Origin: Xanthomonas bonasiae
GTDB taxonomy: Bacteria; Pseudomonadota; Gammaproteobacteria; Xanthomonadales; Xanthomonadaceae
Direction of reading: 5' to 3'
Assembly (NCBI RefSeq): GCF_017163705.1
Contig: NZ_JAFIWB010000014.1
Coordinates: 1-64,000, forward strand
DNA length: 64,000 nt
Shown here: in pieces, positions 39,361 to 48,390 of the stretch
Numbering within the stretch: position 1 is the stretch's first letter
Layout: the number at the start of each line of letters is the position of its first letter
The notes under the pieces: model-generated
What the model was told of the DNA's origin: nothing
Seen by the model: the letters and a program-made list of their open reading frames with translations, nothing else
Database searches by the model: none
Position numbers and translations under genes: made by a program

Positions 39361-39543
39361 ATGAAGAAGTTGATTCCGGTGATGGGTGCGCTGATGCTGT
39401 TCGGCGCCGTGTCCAGCGCATCCGCGCAGAGCCTGAGCGACGTGAGCGACCGCTTCGCGCCGTGCCAGCAGCTGAGCGGCGGCGATTCCGTGCAGTGCTA
39501 CCTGGACACCTGGTCCGACGTCATCTCCGACTACTTCAACTGA
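39361..39543 (+). CDS. Small secreted peptide with two cysteines
   Basis: This gene of 60 codons has a strong ribosome site (AGGAG, 7 bases upstream) and a clear signal peptide (MKKLIPVMGALMLFGAVSSASA). It leaves a mature peptide of about 38 residues that starts QSLSDVSDRFAPC and ends SDVISDYFN. The mature part is acidic, with exactly two Cys 12 residues apart, suitable for one disulfide. I do not recognise the family. It is the only plus-strand gene in a 23 kb minus-strand block and is followed by a hairpin. Confidence 0.72.
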   Translation: MKKLIPVMGALMLFGAVSSASAQSLSDVSDRFAPCQQLSGGDSVQCYLDTWSDVISDYFN

Positions 39544-39550
39544 GCGAGCC

Positions 39551-39575
39551 GCGGCGACCCGTTTCGGGTCGCCGC
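39551..39575 (+). terminator. Hairpin after the small secreted peptide gene
   Basis: The perfect 10-base-pair stem GCGGCGACCC/GGGTCGCCGC with a GTTTC loop starts eight bases after the stop codon and is followed by CTTTGC. The T-run is short, so it is a fair rather than strong terminator. Confidence 0.6.
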
Positions 39576-39826
39576 TTTGCCCGCGCGACCGGAATGCGCG
39601 GCCGCGGCTGAAATATGTTCGATTCTGTATTTTTATATTATCCCGGAAAGTTCCGGGTCGCATTGCGCGATATTCATTCGATTATCTTCGGGAGTGCCGG
39701 CGGCGCGGCTGCCCTGTGCGAGGCCGGCTCCTGCGCGTTCGTTTCCGGCCATGGATCCTGCGCCGGCAGCGGGCCGCACCTGGCGATGGGGGGCGGCGCG
39801 CGGCGCGGCCATGGCCGCGGCGGCGC

Positions 39827-40546
39827 TCAGGCCGGCTGCGGATCCGCCGCCAGCCGGTCCGCGTCCGCGGTACAGGGCACGTCCCAGGCGCTCGGGGCCT
39901 CGGCCAGGCCCAGCGCGCGCCGTACCGGCGCGAAGCTGCGCCGGTGCTGCGGGCACGGGCCATGCGCGGCCAGCGCGGCCAGGTGCGCCGGGGTGGCGTA
40001 GCCCTTGTGCAGGTCGAAGCCGTAGTGCGGATGGTGTTCGTGCAGGCGCTGCATGAAGCGGTCGCGGGTGACCTTGGCCACGATCGAGGCGGCCATGATC
40101 GCGCGGTCCAGGCCGTCGCCGCCGACCAGCGCCTCGGCGGCGCAGGGCAGGCCCTTGGGCACGCGGTTGCCGTCGATGCGCGCGAAACCGGCCACGTGCG
40201 CCACGCCCTCGACCGCGCGGCGCATGCCCAGCATGGTGGCCTGGTAGATGTTCAGCCGGTCGATCTCCTCGGCCTCGATCAGCACCACCTGCCAGGCCAG
40301 CGCGCGCTCGACGATGCGCGCGTACAGCGTCTCGCGGCGCGCGGCGGTCAGCTGCTTGGAGTCGTCCAGGCCGTTGATGCGGGGGCGCGCCGGATCGAAC
40401 ACCACCGCGGCCACCGCGACCGGCCCGGCCAGCGGCCCGCGCCCGGCTTCGTCGACGCCGGCGTAAAGCCGCCGGGATTCGGCATTCGGGATTGGGGATT
40501 CGCAGAGCAGTTCCCGCTGCGGCGCTGTGGGATCGGAGCGCTTCAT
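39827..40546 (-). CDS. rnhB: Ribonuclease HII
   Basis: The 239-residue enzyme cleaves RNA in RNA-DNA hybrids and at single ribonucleotides in DNA. The conserved core starts at about 28 with [16 protein letters not shown] (catalytic Asp about 32, Glu about 33); [14 protein letters not shown] and [15 protein letters not shown] follow. The ATG at 40546 overlaps the lpxB stop codon (ATGA). Residues about 15-25 are encoded by a GGGATT repeat inside the frame, so the N-terminus is longer than the usual family start. It is the last gene of the lpxD-fabZ-lpxA-lpxB-rnhB run. Confidence 0.93.
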   Translation of the reverse strand: MKRSDPTAPQRELLCESPIPNAESRRLYAGVDEAGRGPLAGPVAVAAVVFDPARPRINGLDDSKQLTAARRETLYARIVERALAWQVVLIEAEEIDRLNIYQATMLGMRRAVEGVAHVAGFARIDGNRVPKGLPCAAEALVGGDGLDRAIMAASIVAKVTRDRFMQRLHEHHPHYGFDLHKGYATPAHLAALAAHGPCPQHRRSFAPVRRALGLAEAPSAWDVPCTADADRLAADPQPA

Positions 40547-40591
40547 GCCGTTGCTTTTCCCGAATCCCGAATCCCCACTCCCGAATCCCGG
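40474..40591. repeat. GGGATT inverted pair inside the lpxB/rnhB junction
   Basis: The G-rich arm (40474-40501) lies in the 5' end of rnhB and the C-rich arm (40559-40591) in the 3' end of lpxB. The pair brackets the ATGA overlap between the two genes and remains open in both reading frames. Confidence 0.82.
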
Positions 40592-41853
40592 CCTTCCAGC
40601 AATTCGAGCACCGCATCGGCCGCACGCGCGGAGGCGTCCTGGCGCAGCAACTGGTGCAGGCGCGCGTACTCGGGCTGCAGCGCGGCCACCGCCTGCGGGT
40701 CGCGCAGCCAGTGCAGCAGCGCGGCGGCGAGCGCGTCCGGGGTGCAGGCGTCCTGCATCAGTTCCGGCGCCAGGTCGCGCCCGGCAAGGATGTTGGGCAG
40801 TGCGTAACGGTCGACCTTCAGCAGGCCCAGCGCCTTGACGATGCGGTAGGTCAGCGGCGCGACCTTGTAGCCGACCACCATCGGCCGCTTCACCAGCATC
40901 GCCTCCAGCGTCGCCGTCCCGGACGCAAGCAGCACCACGTCGGCGGCGAGCAGGGCGGTGCGAGCCTGGCCGTCGAGCAGGTGCGAATACACCACCGGCA
41001 ACGCCGAGCGCGACAGTTGCTCGGCCAGCAAGGCCCTGCACGCGGGATTGGCGGCCGGCACCACCACGTGCGCGCCGGGCGTCTGCTGCAGCACCTGCCA
41101 GGCGGCGGCGAAGAAGGTATCGCCGAGCCGGCCGATCTCGCCCAGGCGGCTGCCCGGCAGCACCGCCAGCACGGTCGCGCCGGTCGGCAGGCCGAGTTCG
41201 GCGCGCGCCGCATCGCGGTCTTCGTGCAGTGCGATCGCGTCGGCCATCGGGTGGCCGACGAAGCGCGCATCCACGCCGTGCCTGGCGTAGATCGGCGGTT
41301 CCATCGGGAACAGGCACAGCACCCGGTCGGCGCTGGCGCCGATCTTGGCCGCGCGCCGCTCGCGCCAGGCCCATACCGACGGGCTCACGTAATGCACGGT
41401 GCGGATGCCGCGCTGCTTGAGCCAGCGCTCCACGCCGAGGTTGAAGTCGGGCGCATCGATGCCGACGAACACATCCGGGCGCCAGTCCAGCAGGCGCTGG
41501 CGCAGCTCGCGGCGCAGTTTCAGCAGCCGCGGCAGGTGCCGCAGCACCTCCATCAGGCCCATCACCGCCAGTTCGCTGGCATCGAACCAGGTCTGGCAAC
41601 CGGCGTTGCGCATCGCATCGCCGCCGATGCCGGCGAATTCGGCATCCGGATGGCGCGCGCGCAGCGCCTCGATCAACCCGGCGCCAAGCTGGTCGCCGGA
41701 GGCTTCGCCGGCGACGAGGGCGATGCGCAGCGTTGCTGCGCCGGGATTGGGGATTGGGGATTGGGGATTCGTCGAGGCAGGAGCGAGGTCGCCGGCGGCC
41801 GTGGTGCCGCCGTTGCCAATCCCCAATCCCGATTCCCGACTCCCGGCTTTCAT
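40543..41853 (-). CDS. lpxB: Lipid-A-disaccharide synthase
   Basis: The 436-residue glycosyltransferase joins UDP-diacylglucosamine and lipid X to form the lipid A disaccharide at the inner face of the inner membrane. The conserved part begins at about 42 ([19 protein letters not shown]), with VGHPMAD and LPGSRLGEI further on. The length exceeds the usual 380-390 because both ends carry repeat-encoded peptides: SGLGIGNGG and SPIPNPG near the start, [10 protein letters not shown] at the end. The ATG at 41853 overlaps the lpxA stop codon, which fixes the start by coupling. Confidence 0.94.
   Translation of the reverse strand: MKAGSRESGLGIGNGGTTAAGDLAPASTNPQSPIPNPGAATLRIALVAGEASGDQLGAGLIEALRARHPDAEFAGIGGDAMRNAGCQTWFDASELAVMGLMEVLRHLPRLLKLRRELRQRLLDWRPDVFVGIDAPDFNLGVERWLKQRGIRTVHYVSPSVWAWRERRAAKIGASADRVLCLFPMEPPIYARHGVDARFVGHPMADAIALHEDRDAARAELGLPTGATVLAVLPGSRLGEIGRLGDTFFAAAWQVLQQTPGAHVVVPAANPACRALLAEQLSRSALPVVYSHLLDGQARTALLAADVVLLASGTATLEAMLVKRPMVVGYKVAPLTYRIVKALGLLKVDRYALPNILAGRDLAPELMQDACTPDALAAALLHWLRDPQAVAALQPEYARLHQLLRQDASARAADAVLELLEGRDSGVGIRDSGKATA
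41743..41846. repeat. GGGATT inverted pair within the 5' end of lpxB
   Basis: The G-rich arm (41743-41770) and C-rich arm (41817-41846) are both inside lpxB, between its coupled start codon and the conserved domain. The 104-base element keeps the reading frame open. Confidence 0.85.
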
Positions 41854-42641
41854 CGCAACAACGGCCGCTCGCTGGCTTCGATGAATTCCAGCATCGCGCG
41901 CACGTCCTCGCTGCTTTCGGCCAGCACCGCCAGCTGCTGCTTGGCCTCGGCCAGCGGCAGGCCGGCCACGTACAGCGCACGGTAGGCGCGCTTGATCGCG
42001 GCCAGGCGCTCGGTATCGAAACCGCGGCGCTTGAGGCCTTCGCTGTTGATGCCGCGCGGGCGTCCCAGCGAATTGCCGCCGACCATGGTGAACGGCGGCA
42101 CGTCGCCATTGATCAGCGCGCCCATGCCGAGGAAGGCGTGATCGCCGATGCGGCAGAACTGGTGCGCGCCGGCGAAGCCGCTGATGATCACGTGGTCGCC
42201 GACTTCGACATGCCCGGCCAGGGTGGTGTTGTTGGAAAACACGCAATGGTCGCCGACCACGCAGTCGTGGGCGACGTGGGTGTAGGCCAGGAACCAGTTG
42301 TCGCTGCCGACCCGGGTGATGCCGCCGCCGTTGCCGGTGCCGCGGCTGACGGTCACGAACTCGCGGATCACGTTGCGGTCGCCGACCACCAGTTCGGTGC
42401 GTTCGCCGGCGAACTTCTTGTCCTGCGGATCGCCGCCGAGCGCGACGTGGCCGACCAGGTGGTTGCCGCGGCCGATGCGGGTCGGGCCGACGATGCTGCA
42501 ATGCGGGCCGATCACGCTGCCTTCGCCGATCTCGACTTCGGCGCCGATCAGGGTGAAGGCGCCGACGCGCACGTCCGCCGCCAGCGTCGCCGACGGATCG
42601 ATCACCGCGGTGGGATGGATGAGAGGGGCGTTGTCGCTCAT
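41850..42641 (-). CDS. lpxA: UDP-N-acetylglucosamine acyltransferase
   Basis: This 263-residue left-handed beta-helix protein has repeated hexapeptides (for example [25 protein letters not shown]) and the catalytic His in [10 protein letters not shown] (about 125). It adds 3-hydroxyacyl to UDP-GlcNAc from acyl carrier protein, the first step of lipid A synthesis. The length is typical. It lies 19 bases after fabZ, and its stop codon overlaps lpxB. Confidence 0.96.
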   Translation of the reverse strand: MSDNAPLIHPTAVIDPSATLAADVRVGAFTLIGAEVEIGEGSVIGPHCSIVGPTRIGRGNHLVGHVALGGDPQDKKFAGERTELVVGDRNVIREFVTVSRGTGNGGGITRVGSDNWFLAYTHVAHDCVVGDHCVFSNNTTLAGHVEVGDHVIISGFAGAHQFCRIGDHAFLGMGALINGDVPPFTMVGGNSLGRPRGINSEGLKRRGFDTERLAAIKRAYRALYVAGLPLAEAKQQLAVLAESSEDVRAMLEFIEASERPLLR

Positions 42642-42660
42642 TGCAGGTCTCCTGCCTGGC

Positions 42661-43116
42661 TCATTCGCGGGTGCCGGCGCACAGCACCTCGGCGCAGGCG
42701 ACGACCTTGCCGTCCACCTTGGCTTCGCCGTAGTACACGGCCATGTTGCGGATCACCCGCTTGATTTCCACATGCAGCTCCAGCACGTCGCCGGGCACGA
42801 CCTGGCTGCTGAAGCGGGCCTTGTCGACCTTGACCATGTAGAACAGCTTGGACTGCGCATCGCGGCCCAGCGCGAGCTGGGTCAGCACGCCGCCGGCCTG
42901 GGCCAGCGCCTCGATGATCAGCACGCCGGGCATGATCGGCTGGCCGGGGAAATGGCCCTGGAAGAACGGCTCGTTCACGCTGACGTTCTTGTGCGCGACG
43001 ATCTTGCGATTCTCGAAGTCGAGCGACACCACCTTGTCCACCAGCAGGAACGGGTAGCGGTGCGGGATCAACTTCTGGATCTGCTGGATGTCCGGCAGGG
43101 TCTGGTCGTGGCTCAT
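42661..43116 (-). CDS. fabZ: 3-hydroxyacyl-ACP dehydratase FabZ
   Basis: This 151-residue hot-dog fold dehydratase removes water from 3-hydroxyacyl-ACP in fatty acid elongation and competes with LpxA and LpxD for the same substrate. The active-site His is in [17 protein letters not shown] and the Glu in [12 protein letters not shown]. The ATG at 43116 overlaps the lpxD stop codon (ATGA); the frame is open 26 codons upstream, but coupling and length favour this start. Confidence 0.96.
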   Translation of the reverse strand: MSHDQTLPDIQQIQKLIPHRYPFLLVDKVVSLDFENRKIVAHKNVSVNEPFFQGHFPGQPIMPGVLIIEALAQAGGVLTQLALGRDAQSKLFYMVKVDKARFSSQVVPGDVLELHVEIKRVIRNMAVYYGEAKVDGKVVACAEVLCAGTRE

Positions 43117-44135
43117 TGCTTCTCCTTGCTTACAGACAGGATGCGACGGGCCAGGGCATCGAGCTGCTTGAAGCGCGCGGCGTTCTTGCGCCACGTGCGG
43201 TTGTCGGTCAACGGGGTGCCGGAGGAATACTCGCCCGGCTCATGGATGGAGTTGCGCACCACCGACTTGCCGGTGATCACCACCTTGTCGCAGATTTCCA
43301 GGTGGCCGACCACGCCGACCGCGCCGCCGAGCATGCAGTAGCGGCCGATCTTGGCGCTGCCGGCGATGCCGGTGCAGCCGGCGATCGCGCTGTGCGCGCC
43401 GATGTGCACGTTGTGCGCGACCTGCACCAGGTTGTCCAGGCGCACGTCTTCCTCGAGCGTGGTGTCTTCCAGTGCGCCGCGGTCGACGCAGGCGTTGGCG
43501 CCGATCTCGCAATCGTCGCCGATCGTCACGCCGCCGAGCTGCGGCACCTTGATCCAGTGGCCGGCGTCCATCGCCAGGCCGAAGCCATCGGCGCCGAGCA
43601 CCGCGCCGGGATGGATGCGCACGCGCTTGCCCAGGCGCACGCGGGTGACCAGGGTGACGCGGGCGATCAGTTCGCAGCCGTCGCCGACCTGGCAATCGTC
43701 GCCGATCACGCTGCCCGGGCCGATCACGCAGCCGTCGCCGACCACGCTGCGCGCGCCGATGCTGACGAAGGCGCCGATGTGCGCACCGGCGGCGATCTGC
43801 GCGCTGGGGTCGATGCTGGCGCTGGGATGGATGCCGGGCGGACGCGCCGGCGCCACGTCGAACAGCGCGGCGATCTTGGCGAAGGCGACATACGGATCGC
43901 GCGCGATCAGCGCGGTACCGGGCGCCGCGTCGGCATCGTCGGCACGTAGCACTACCACCGCCGCGGCGCTGTCGGCGAGCTGCGCGCGATAGCGCGGATT
44001 GGCGAGGAAACTGAGCTGGCCGGGACCGGCATGCGCCAGCGTGGCGACGCCATGCACGGCGACGGCGCCGTCGCCATGCAGCTGCAGGCCGAAGCGCTCG
44101 GCGATCTCGTGTGCGGTATGGGAAGGAGTATTCAC
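43113..44135 (-). CDS. lpxD: UDP-3-O-acylglucosamine N-acyltransferase
   Basis: The 340-residue enzyme adds the second acyl chain in lipid A synthesis. It has an N-terminal uridine-binding domain (about 1-100) and a left-handed beta-helix with the catalytic His in QVAHNVHIGAHSAIAG. The start is a GTG at 44135; an in-frame TAG nine to twelve bases upstream excludes an earlier start. There is no Shine-Dalgarno sequence and a -10-like hexamer ends seven bases before the GTG, so the mRNA may be leaderless. It heads the lpxD-fabZ-lpxA-lpxB-rnhB run. Confidence 0.95.
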   Translation of the reverse strand: MNTPSHTAHEIAERFGLQLHGDGAVAVHGVATLAHAGPGQLSFLANPRYRAQLADSAAAVVVLRADDADAAPGTALIARDPYVAFAKIAALFDVAPARPPGIHPSASIDPSAQIAAGAHIGAFVSIGARSVVGDGCVIGPGSVIGDDCQVGDGCELIARVTLVTRVRLGKRVRIHPGAVLGADGFGLAMDAGHWIKVPQLGGVTIGDDCEIGANACVDRGALEDTTLEEDVRLDNLVQVAHNVHIGAHSAIAGCTGIAGSAKIGRYCMLGGAVGVVGHLEICDKVVITGKSVVRNSIHEPGEYSSGTPLTDNRTWRKNAARFKQLDALARRILSVSKEKQ

Positions 44136-44141
44136 GCCGGG

Positions 44142-44170
44142 ATTCTACCGTGTGCCATCGGCACGGTCAT
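44142..44170 (-). promoter_or_regulatory. lpxD promoter candidate
   Basis: On the minus strand, ATGACC (44165-44170) is followed by a 17-base spacer and TAGAAT (44142-44147). Transcription should begin at or next to the GTG start codon of lpxD at 44135. Confidence 0.5.
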
Positions 44171-44328
44171 GCTGCCCCTGCGCGCAGGCCGCACAGGCCA
44201 GGATCGGCCAATGCTCAAGGCCGCCATCAACCAACGCCAGAAAAGCCCCCGCTTGAGGGCCATGCCACGATCAACCAAGCAGAAAACCTTCTGCTTCGGT
44301 CAGATCGCGGTCATCCAATTCTGACAAA

Positions 44329-44443
44329 AGCCCCCTTTAGTAAAGGGGGCGCGCCGACAGGCGCGGGGATTTGGGAGAAGACAAGCCGGGGCCCGCGGTT
44401 CGCGCAGCGAATCGTGGGGCGTCAGCGCGAACGCGATGACGCG
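44329..44443 (+). repeat. Long compound repeat, copy A
   Basis: The element begins with the perfect hairpin GCCCCCTTTA/TAAAGGGGGC, then a GCGCC/GGCGC hairpin, GGGGATTTGG, GCCGGGGCCCGCGG and a tail of GTCAGCGCGAAC type. It matches the element at 17511-17630 (opposite strand) over its whole length. It lies in the lpxD-bamA gap. Confidence 0.78.
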
Positions 44444-44446
44444 CTC

Positions 44447-44489
44447 ACCCCTTTAGTAAAGGGGGCGCGCCGAAGGCGCGGGGATTTGG
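44447..44489 (+). repeat. Compound repeat, truncated copy C
   Basis: Directly after copy A the first 43 bases of the element start again (CCCCTTTAGTAAAGGGG through GGGGATTTGG) and then stop. This suggests a tandem duplication with loss of the second tail. Confidence 0.75.
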
Positions 44490-44503
44490 TTGCCAAGCCC
44501 CGA

Positions 44504-44536
44504 GCTCCGGGCTCCCGCGAAGCGGGAGCCCGGAGC
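44504..44536 (-). terminator. Very strong hairpin after bamA
   Basis: A perfect 15-base-pair stem (GCTCCGGGCTCCCGC and its complement) with a GAA loop lies 11 bases beyond the bamA stop codon. There is no T-tract, so it may stabilise the bamA mRNA end or assist termination rather than act as a classic terminator. Confidence 0.55.
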
Positions 44537-44546
44537 GGGCAGTTCG

Positions 44547-46913
44547 TCAGAACTGCCCACCAAAGGTGAACTGCAGACGCTCGATCTCGTCGTTGTCTTC
44601 CTTCTTCAGCGGGAGCGCGTAGCTGATCGAGATCGGACCGACCGGTGCGCGCCACAGCAACGCCACGCCGGTGGAGGCGCGCAGTTCGTTGGTCTTGTAG
44701 TTGTCCACGCCGTTGAACACGTTGCCGACGTCGACGAACGCGGAGACGCGCGCCGAGGGGCTGTCGAACAGCTTCGGGAAGTACAGTTCCGCCGAGCCCA
44801 CGGTCTTGAACGAGCCACCCAGCGGCTGCCCGCGGCTGTACGAAGCGGTGGCTTCCGAACGCGGACCGAGGGTGTTGTCCTCGAAGCCGCGCACCGAGTT
44901 GGTGCCGCCGGCGTAGAAGTTCTCGTAGAACGGCAGGCCCGAGGCGGTGACCGTGCGGGTGGTGCCGTCGGCGTTGGTGATGGTGCGGCTGACGTCGCTG
45001 CCGTAGCTGTCGCCGTAGCCGAATTCGGCGCGGGTGTTGAGCACGATCGAGGGGATGATCGGCCAGTACTTGGAGATCTGGTAGTTCAGCTTCCAGTACT
45101 CGACGGTGGAGCCGGGCAGGGTGGCTTCCAGGCCGACGCGCTGGTACATGCCGCGGGTCGGCATGAAGTAGTCGTTGCGGGTGTCGCGCGCCCAGCCCAG
45201 TTCGCTGCGCCAGGCGTGGAAGGTGCGCTGGCCGATCGCATCGATGTAGTTGATGATCGCCTGCGGGGTGTAGCCGGCGTAGGTGGTGATCTGGTTGCTG
45301 TCGATGCCGAACATCAGCGAGACGGTGTCGTTCTCGGTGATCGGCACGCCGAAGATCATCTGCGCCGCGCCGTTCTTGCTGTTGTACTGGGCGGTACCGA
45401 AGTCGGAGTAGTCCAGCTTGCGGTAGGAGATGTTGTAGCCCAGCGACACGCCGTCGTCGGTGAAGAACGGGTTGGTGTAGGAGAACGCGTAGCGCTCCTG
45501 GTAGCTGCTGCGCGAGGCGTCCACCGAGACGCGGTTGCCGCCGCCCAGGAAGTTGTTCTGCGACAGCTGGATCGAGGTGGTCACGCCGTAGGTCTGCGAA
45601 TAGCCCAGGCCGAAGGTGAAGCTGCCCGAGGTGGTTTCCTTGACGCTGTAGACCACGTCGACCTTGTCGTTGCTGCCCGGGACCGGCGGCGTTTCCACGT
45701 CCACCGACTCGAAATAGCCCAGGCGCTGCAGGCGGACCTTGGAACGGTCGATCGCGGCCTGCGAGTACCAGCTGTTCTCGAACTGGCGCATCTCGCGGCG
45801 CAGCACTTCGTCGGAAGTGCGGGTGTTGCCCTTGAACACGATGCGGCGGACCGACACGCGCGGACCCGGCACCACCTGCAGATTGATCGCGACGGTGCGC
45901 TTCTCGCGGTCGGTGGTGGGGATCGGGTTGACCTTGGCAAAGGCGTAGCCGATGTTGCTGAGGGTGTTGGTGATCGCGTCGGAGCTGAATTCCAGCAGCG
46001 CGCGCGAGAAGGTGTCGCCCGGCTTCGGGATCACCAGCTTCTCGACCTCTTCCTGCGGCAGCACGGTGTCGCCGGTGACCTTGATGTCGGAGATCTTGTA
46101 CTGCTCGCCCTCGGTGATGCCGGCGGTCAGGTACATGTCGCGCTTGTCGGGGCTGATCGCCACCTGGGTGGAATCGACGCTGAAATCGACGTAGCCGCGG
46201 TCCAGGTACCAGGAGTTGAGCTTCTCCAGGTCGCCGGACAGCTTTTCCTTGGAGTACTGGTCGTCGCGGCGGTACCACGACAGCCAGTTGTGCTCGCGCG
46301 ACTCCCAGTTCTCCAGGATGTCCTCGGTGGCGAACTTCTCGGTGCCGATCAGGTTGACGTGCTGGATCTTGGCGGCCTTGCCTTCCTTGATCGCGATCGC
46401 CACGTCGACCCGGTTGCGGTCCAGCGGGCTCACCGTCGGAGTGATCTCGACGTTGTACTTGCCGCGGTTGTTGTACTGGCGGGTCAGTTCCTGGGTCACC
46501 CGGTCCAGGCTCAGCCGGTCGAAGGTGCCGCCCTCGGTCAGGCCGATGTCGGACAGGCCCTTGAGCAGCTCTTCGCTCTTGATGTCCTTGTTGCCGGTGA
46601 CGGTCAACTTGTTGATCGCCGGACGTTCCTTGACCGTGACCACCAGGATGTTGCCCTGGCGATCGACCTGCACGTCCTCGAAAAAGCCGGTGCGGTACAG
46701 CGCGCGGATCGCTTCGCCGACCTTGGCATCGTCGACCGTGTCGCCGCGTTCCACCGGAAGATAGGTGAACACGGTGCCGGAGGAGATGCGTTGCAGCCCG
46801 TCGACGCGGATGTCGCTGGCGGTGAAGGGCTCCGTCGCCTGGGCCAGAACCGGCAAGCTGAGGCTGGCGGCGAGGGCGAGGGCTAGCAGGCGGCGAGTGG
46901 GAAATCGCGTCAT
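44547..46913 (-). CDS. bamA: Outer membrane protein assembly factor BamA
   Basis: The 788-residue protein has a signal peptide (MTRFPTRRLLALALAASL, cleaved near AQA). Five POTRA domains (about 30-430) and a C-terminal 16-strand beta-barrel ending in GGQF follow; the terminal Phe is the outer-membrane signature. VRGF (in NSVRGFEDNTLGPR) is the conserved loop-6 motif. It inserts barrel proteins into the outer membrane. The ATG at 46913 starts the signal peptide; the frame is open to an ATG at 47003 that overlaps the rseP stop, but that extension would hide the signal. Confidence 0.95.
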   Translation of the reverse strand: MTRFPTRRLLALALAASLSLPVLAQATEPFTASDIRVDGLQRISSGTVFTYLPVERGDTVDDAKVGEAIRALYRTGFFEDVQVDRQGNILVVTVKERPAINKLTVTGNKDIKSEELLKGLSDIGLTEGGTFDRLSLDRVTQELTRQYNNRGKYNVEITPTVSPLDRNRVDVAIAIKEGKAAKIQHVNLIGTEKFATEDILENWESREHNWLSWYRRDDQYSKEKLSGDLEKLNSWYLDRGYVDFSVDSTQVAISPDKRDMYLTAGITEGEQYKISDIKVTGDTVLPQEEVEKLVIPKPGDTFSRALLEFSSDAITNTLSNIGYAFAKVNPIPTTDREKRTVAINLQVVPGPRVSVRRIVFKGNTRTSDEVLRREMRQFENSWYSQAAIDRSKVRLQRLGYFESVDVETPPVPGSNDKVDVVYSVKETTSGSFTFGLGYSQTYGVTTSIQLSQNNFLGGGNRVSVDASRSSYQERYAFSYTNPFFTDDGVSLGYNISYRKLDYSDFGTAQYNSKNGAAQMIFGVPITENDTVSLMFGIDSNQITTYAGYTPQAIINYIDAIGQRTFHAWRSELGWARDTRNDYFMPTRGMYQRVGLEATLPGSTVEYWKLNYQISKYWPIIPSIVLNTRAEFGYGDSYGSDVSRTITNADGTTRTVTASGLPFYENFYAGGTNSVRGFEDNTLGPRSEATASYSRGQPLGGSFKTVGSAELYFPKLFDSPSARVSAFVDVGNVFNGVDNYKTNELRASTGVALLWRAPVGPISISYALPLKKEDNDEIERLQFTFGGQF

Positions 46914-46999
46914 GTCACGTCCGGTAGAGGTCGATATCGTTGTTGCATGGGCGCCGGCGTAAGACGACGACAGCGGGGTCGAGTGGATCAGCATCGGGT

Positions 47000-48364
47000 T
47001 CATCGCAGGACCTGGCCGAAGATGTCGTTGTAGAACGCCAACCCCATCAGCCCGGCCAGCATCGTCAGACCGACGAACTGCCCCGCAGCCATGGCACGCT
47101 CGCTCAGCGGGCTGCCCTTGACCAACTCAATAAGGTAATACAGCAAGTGCCCGCCGTCCAAGATTGGAATCGGCAGCAGGTTCATGATCGCCAGGCTCAG
47201 CGACAGCAGCGCCAGGAAATACAGGAACCAGTCCGGCCCCTGCTGGGCCGAGACGTTGGCCACCTTGGCGATGGTGATCGGCCCGGACACGTTCTTGATC
47301 GAGGCCTGGCCGGTCAGCATGCGCCGGATCAGCCCCAGGGTATCCCCGGCCAGCTTGCCGGTTTCGCGGAACGCGACCGGGATCGCCGCCAGCGGGCCGT
47401 ACTGCAGCTTGGCGTCGAAGGCCGGCGGCGGGCGGTCTTCCTGGCCGAGGCCCACGCCCAGCGACAGGCCCTTCAGGCGCGGGTCCTTGCTGGGGGTGAG
47501 ACGTACCTCCAGCGCCAGCCGTTCGCCGTTGCGCTCGACCTCGACCAGGCCGCTGCCGCCGTTCCTGGCCAGGGCCTGGACCTGCGGTGCGACCTGGTCG
47601 GCGCCGGCGACCGAGGCGCCATCCACCGCCAGGATCAGGTCGCCGGGGCGCAGCACGCCGTCGGCGGCCGAACCCGGAGTGACCTTGGAGACGATCGCCG
47701 GCTGCAGGCTGAAGCGCCAGGTGAGGCCGGCGAGGCGCGGCACCTGCTGTTCGTCGAAGCCGGCAGGCAGCTGCGACAGGCGCAGCGTATGCACGCGGCT
47801 GGCGCCGTCGCGCGTGTCCTCGGTCTGGATGCGCACGTCCGCGGCATCCATCGCCGCCACGGTCAGCTGCATGCTGGCATCGCTCCAGCTGGAGACCTCG
47901 CGCTCGCCGATGCGCACGATGCGCTCGCCCGGCTGCAGCCCGGCCTGCAGCGCCAGGCCCTCGGCGCGGCCGACCACCGCCGCGTAATCCTGCTTGCCGA
48001 TCACGAACATCGCCCACAGCAGCGCCACGCACAGCACCAGATTGGCGATCGGGCCGGCGGCGACGATGGCGATGCGCTGCCACACGCTCTTGGTGTTGAA
48101 GGCCTGGTCGCGCTCGGCCGGGGCGACCTCGCCCTCGCGTTCGTCGAGCATCTTCACGTAGCCGCCCAGCGGAATCGCGGCGATCGCGAACTCCGTGCCG
48201 TGGCGGTCGTAGTACGACCACAGCGGCTTGCCGAAGCCCACCGAGAAGCGCAGCACCTTGACCCCGCAGCGGCGGGCCACCCAGAAGTGGCCGAACTCGT
48301 GGAAGGTCACCAGCACGCCCAGGCTGACGATCATCCACCAGACGGACCCGATGAAGTCACCCAT
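47000..48364 (-). CDS. rseP: RIP metalloprotease RseP
   Basis: This 454-residue site-2 protease of the inner membrane has the zinc motif HEFGH at about 22-26, the second motif NLLPIPILDGGH near 400, and two periplasmic PDZ domains (about 110-300). It cleaves the anti-sigma factor RseA to release RpoE in envelope stress. It lies between dxr and bamA, the usual order, so a stress sensor and the assembly factor it protects share a transcript. Confidence 0.96.
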   Translation of the reverse strand: MGDFIGSVWWMIVSLGVLVTFHEFGHFWVARRCGVKVLRFSVGFGKPLWSYYDRHGTEFAIAAIPLGGYVKMLDEREGEVAPAERDQAFNTKSVWQRIAIVAAGPIANLVLCVALLWAMFVIGKQDYAAVVGRAEGLALQAGLQPGERIVRIGEREVSSWSDASMQLTVAAMDAADVRIQTEDTRDGASRVHTLRLSQLPAGFDEQQVPRLAGLTWRFSLQPAIVSKVTPGSAADGVLRPGDLILAVDGASVAGADQVAPQVQALARNGGSGLVEVERNGERLALEVRLTPSKDPRLKGLSLGVGLGQEDRPPPAFDAKLQYGPLAAIPVAFRETGKLAGDTLGLIRRMLTGQASIKNVSGPITIAKVANVSAQQGPDWFLYFLALLSLSLAIMNLLPIPILDGGHLLYYLIELVKGSPLSERAMAAGQFVGLTMLAGLMGLAFYNDIFGQVLR

Positions 48365-48390
48365 GCGCGTGGCTCATAGGGGCGTGCGTG

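Noticed and set aside
39615-40001. Plus-strand ORF of 128 codons starting MFDSVFLYYPGKF
   Set aside because: Only its first 30 codons lie outside rnhB; the rest is Gly/Ala/Ser-rich antisense sequence, and no ribosome site precedes it.
46914-47003. Longer bamA start at the ATG overlapping the rseP stop
   Set aside because: It would put 30 extra residues before a clear signal peptide; BamA must be exported, so the ATG at 46913 fits better, although the overlap is suggestive.
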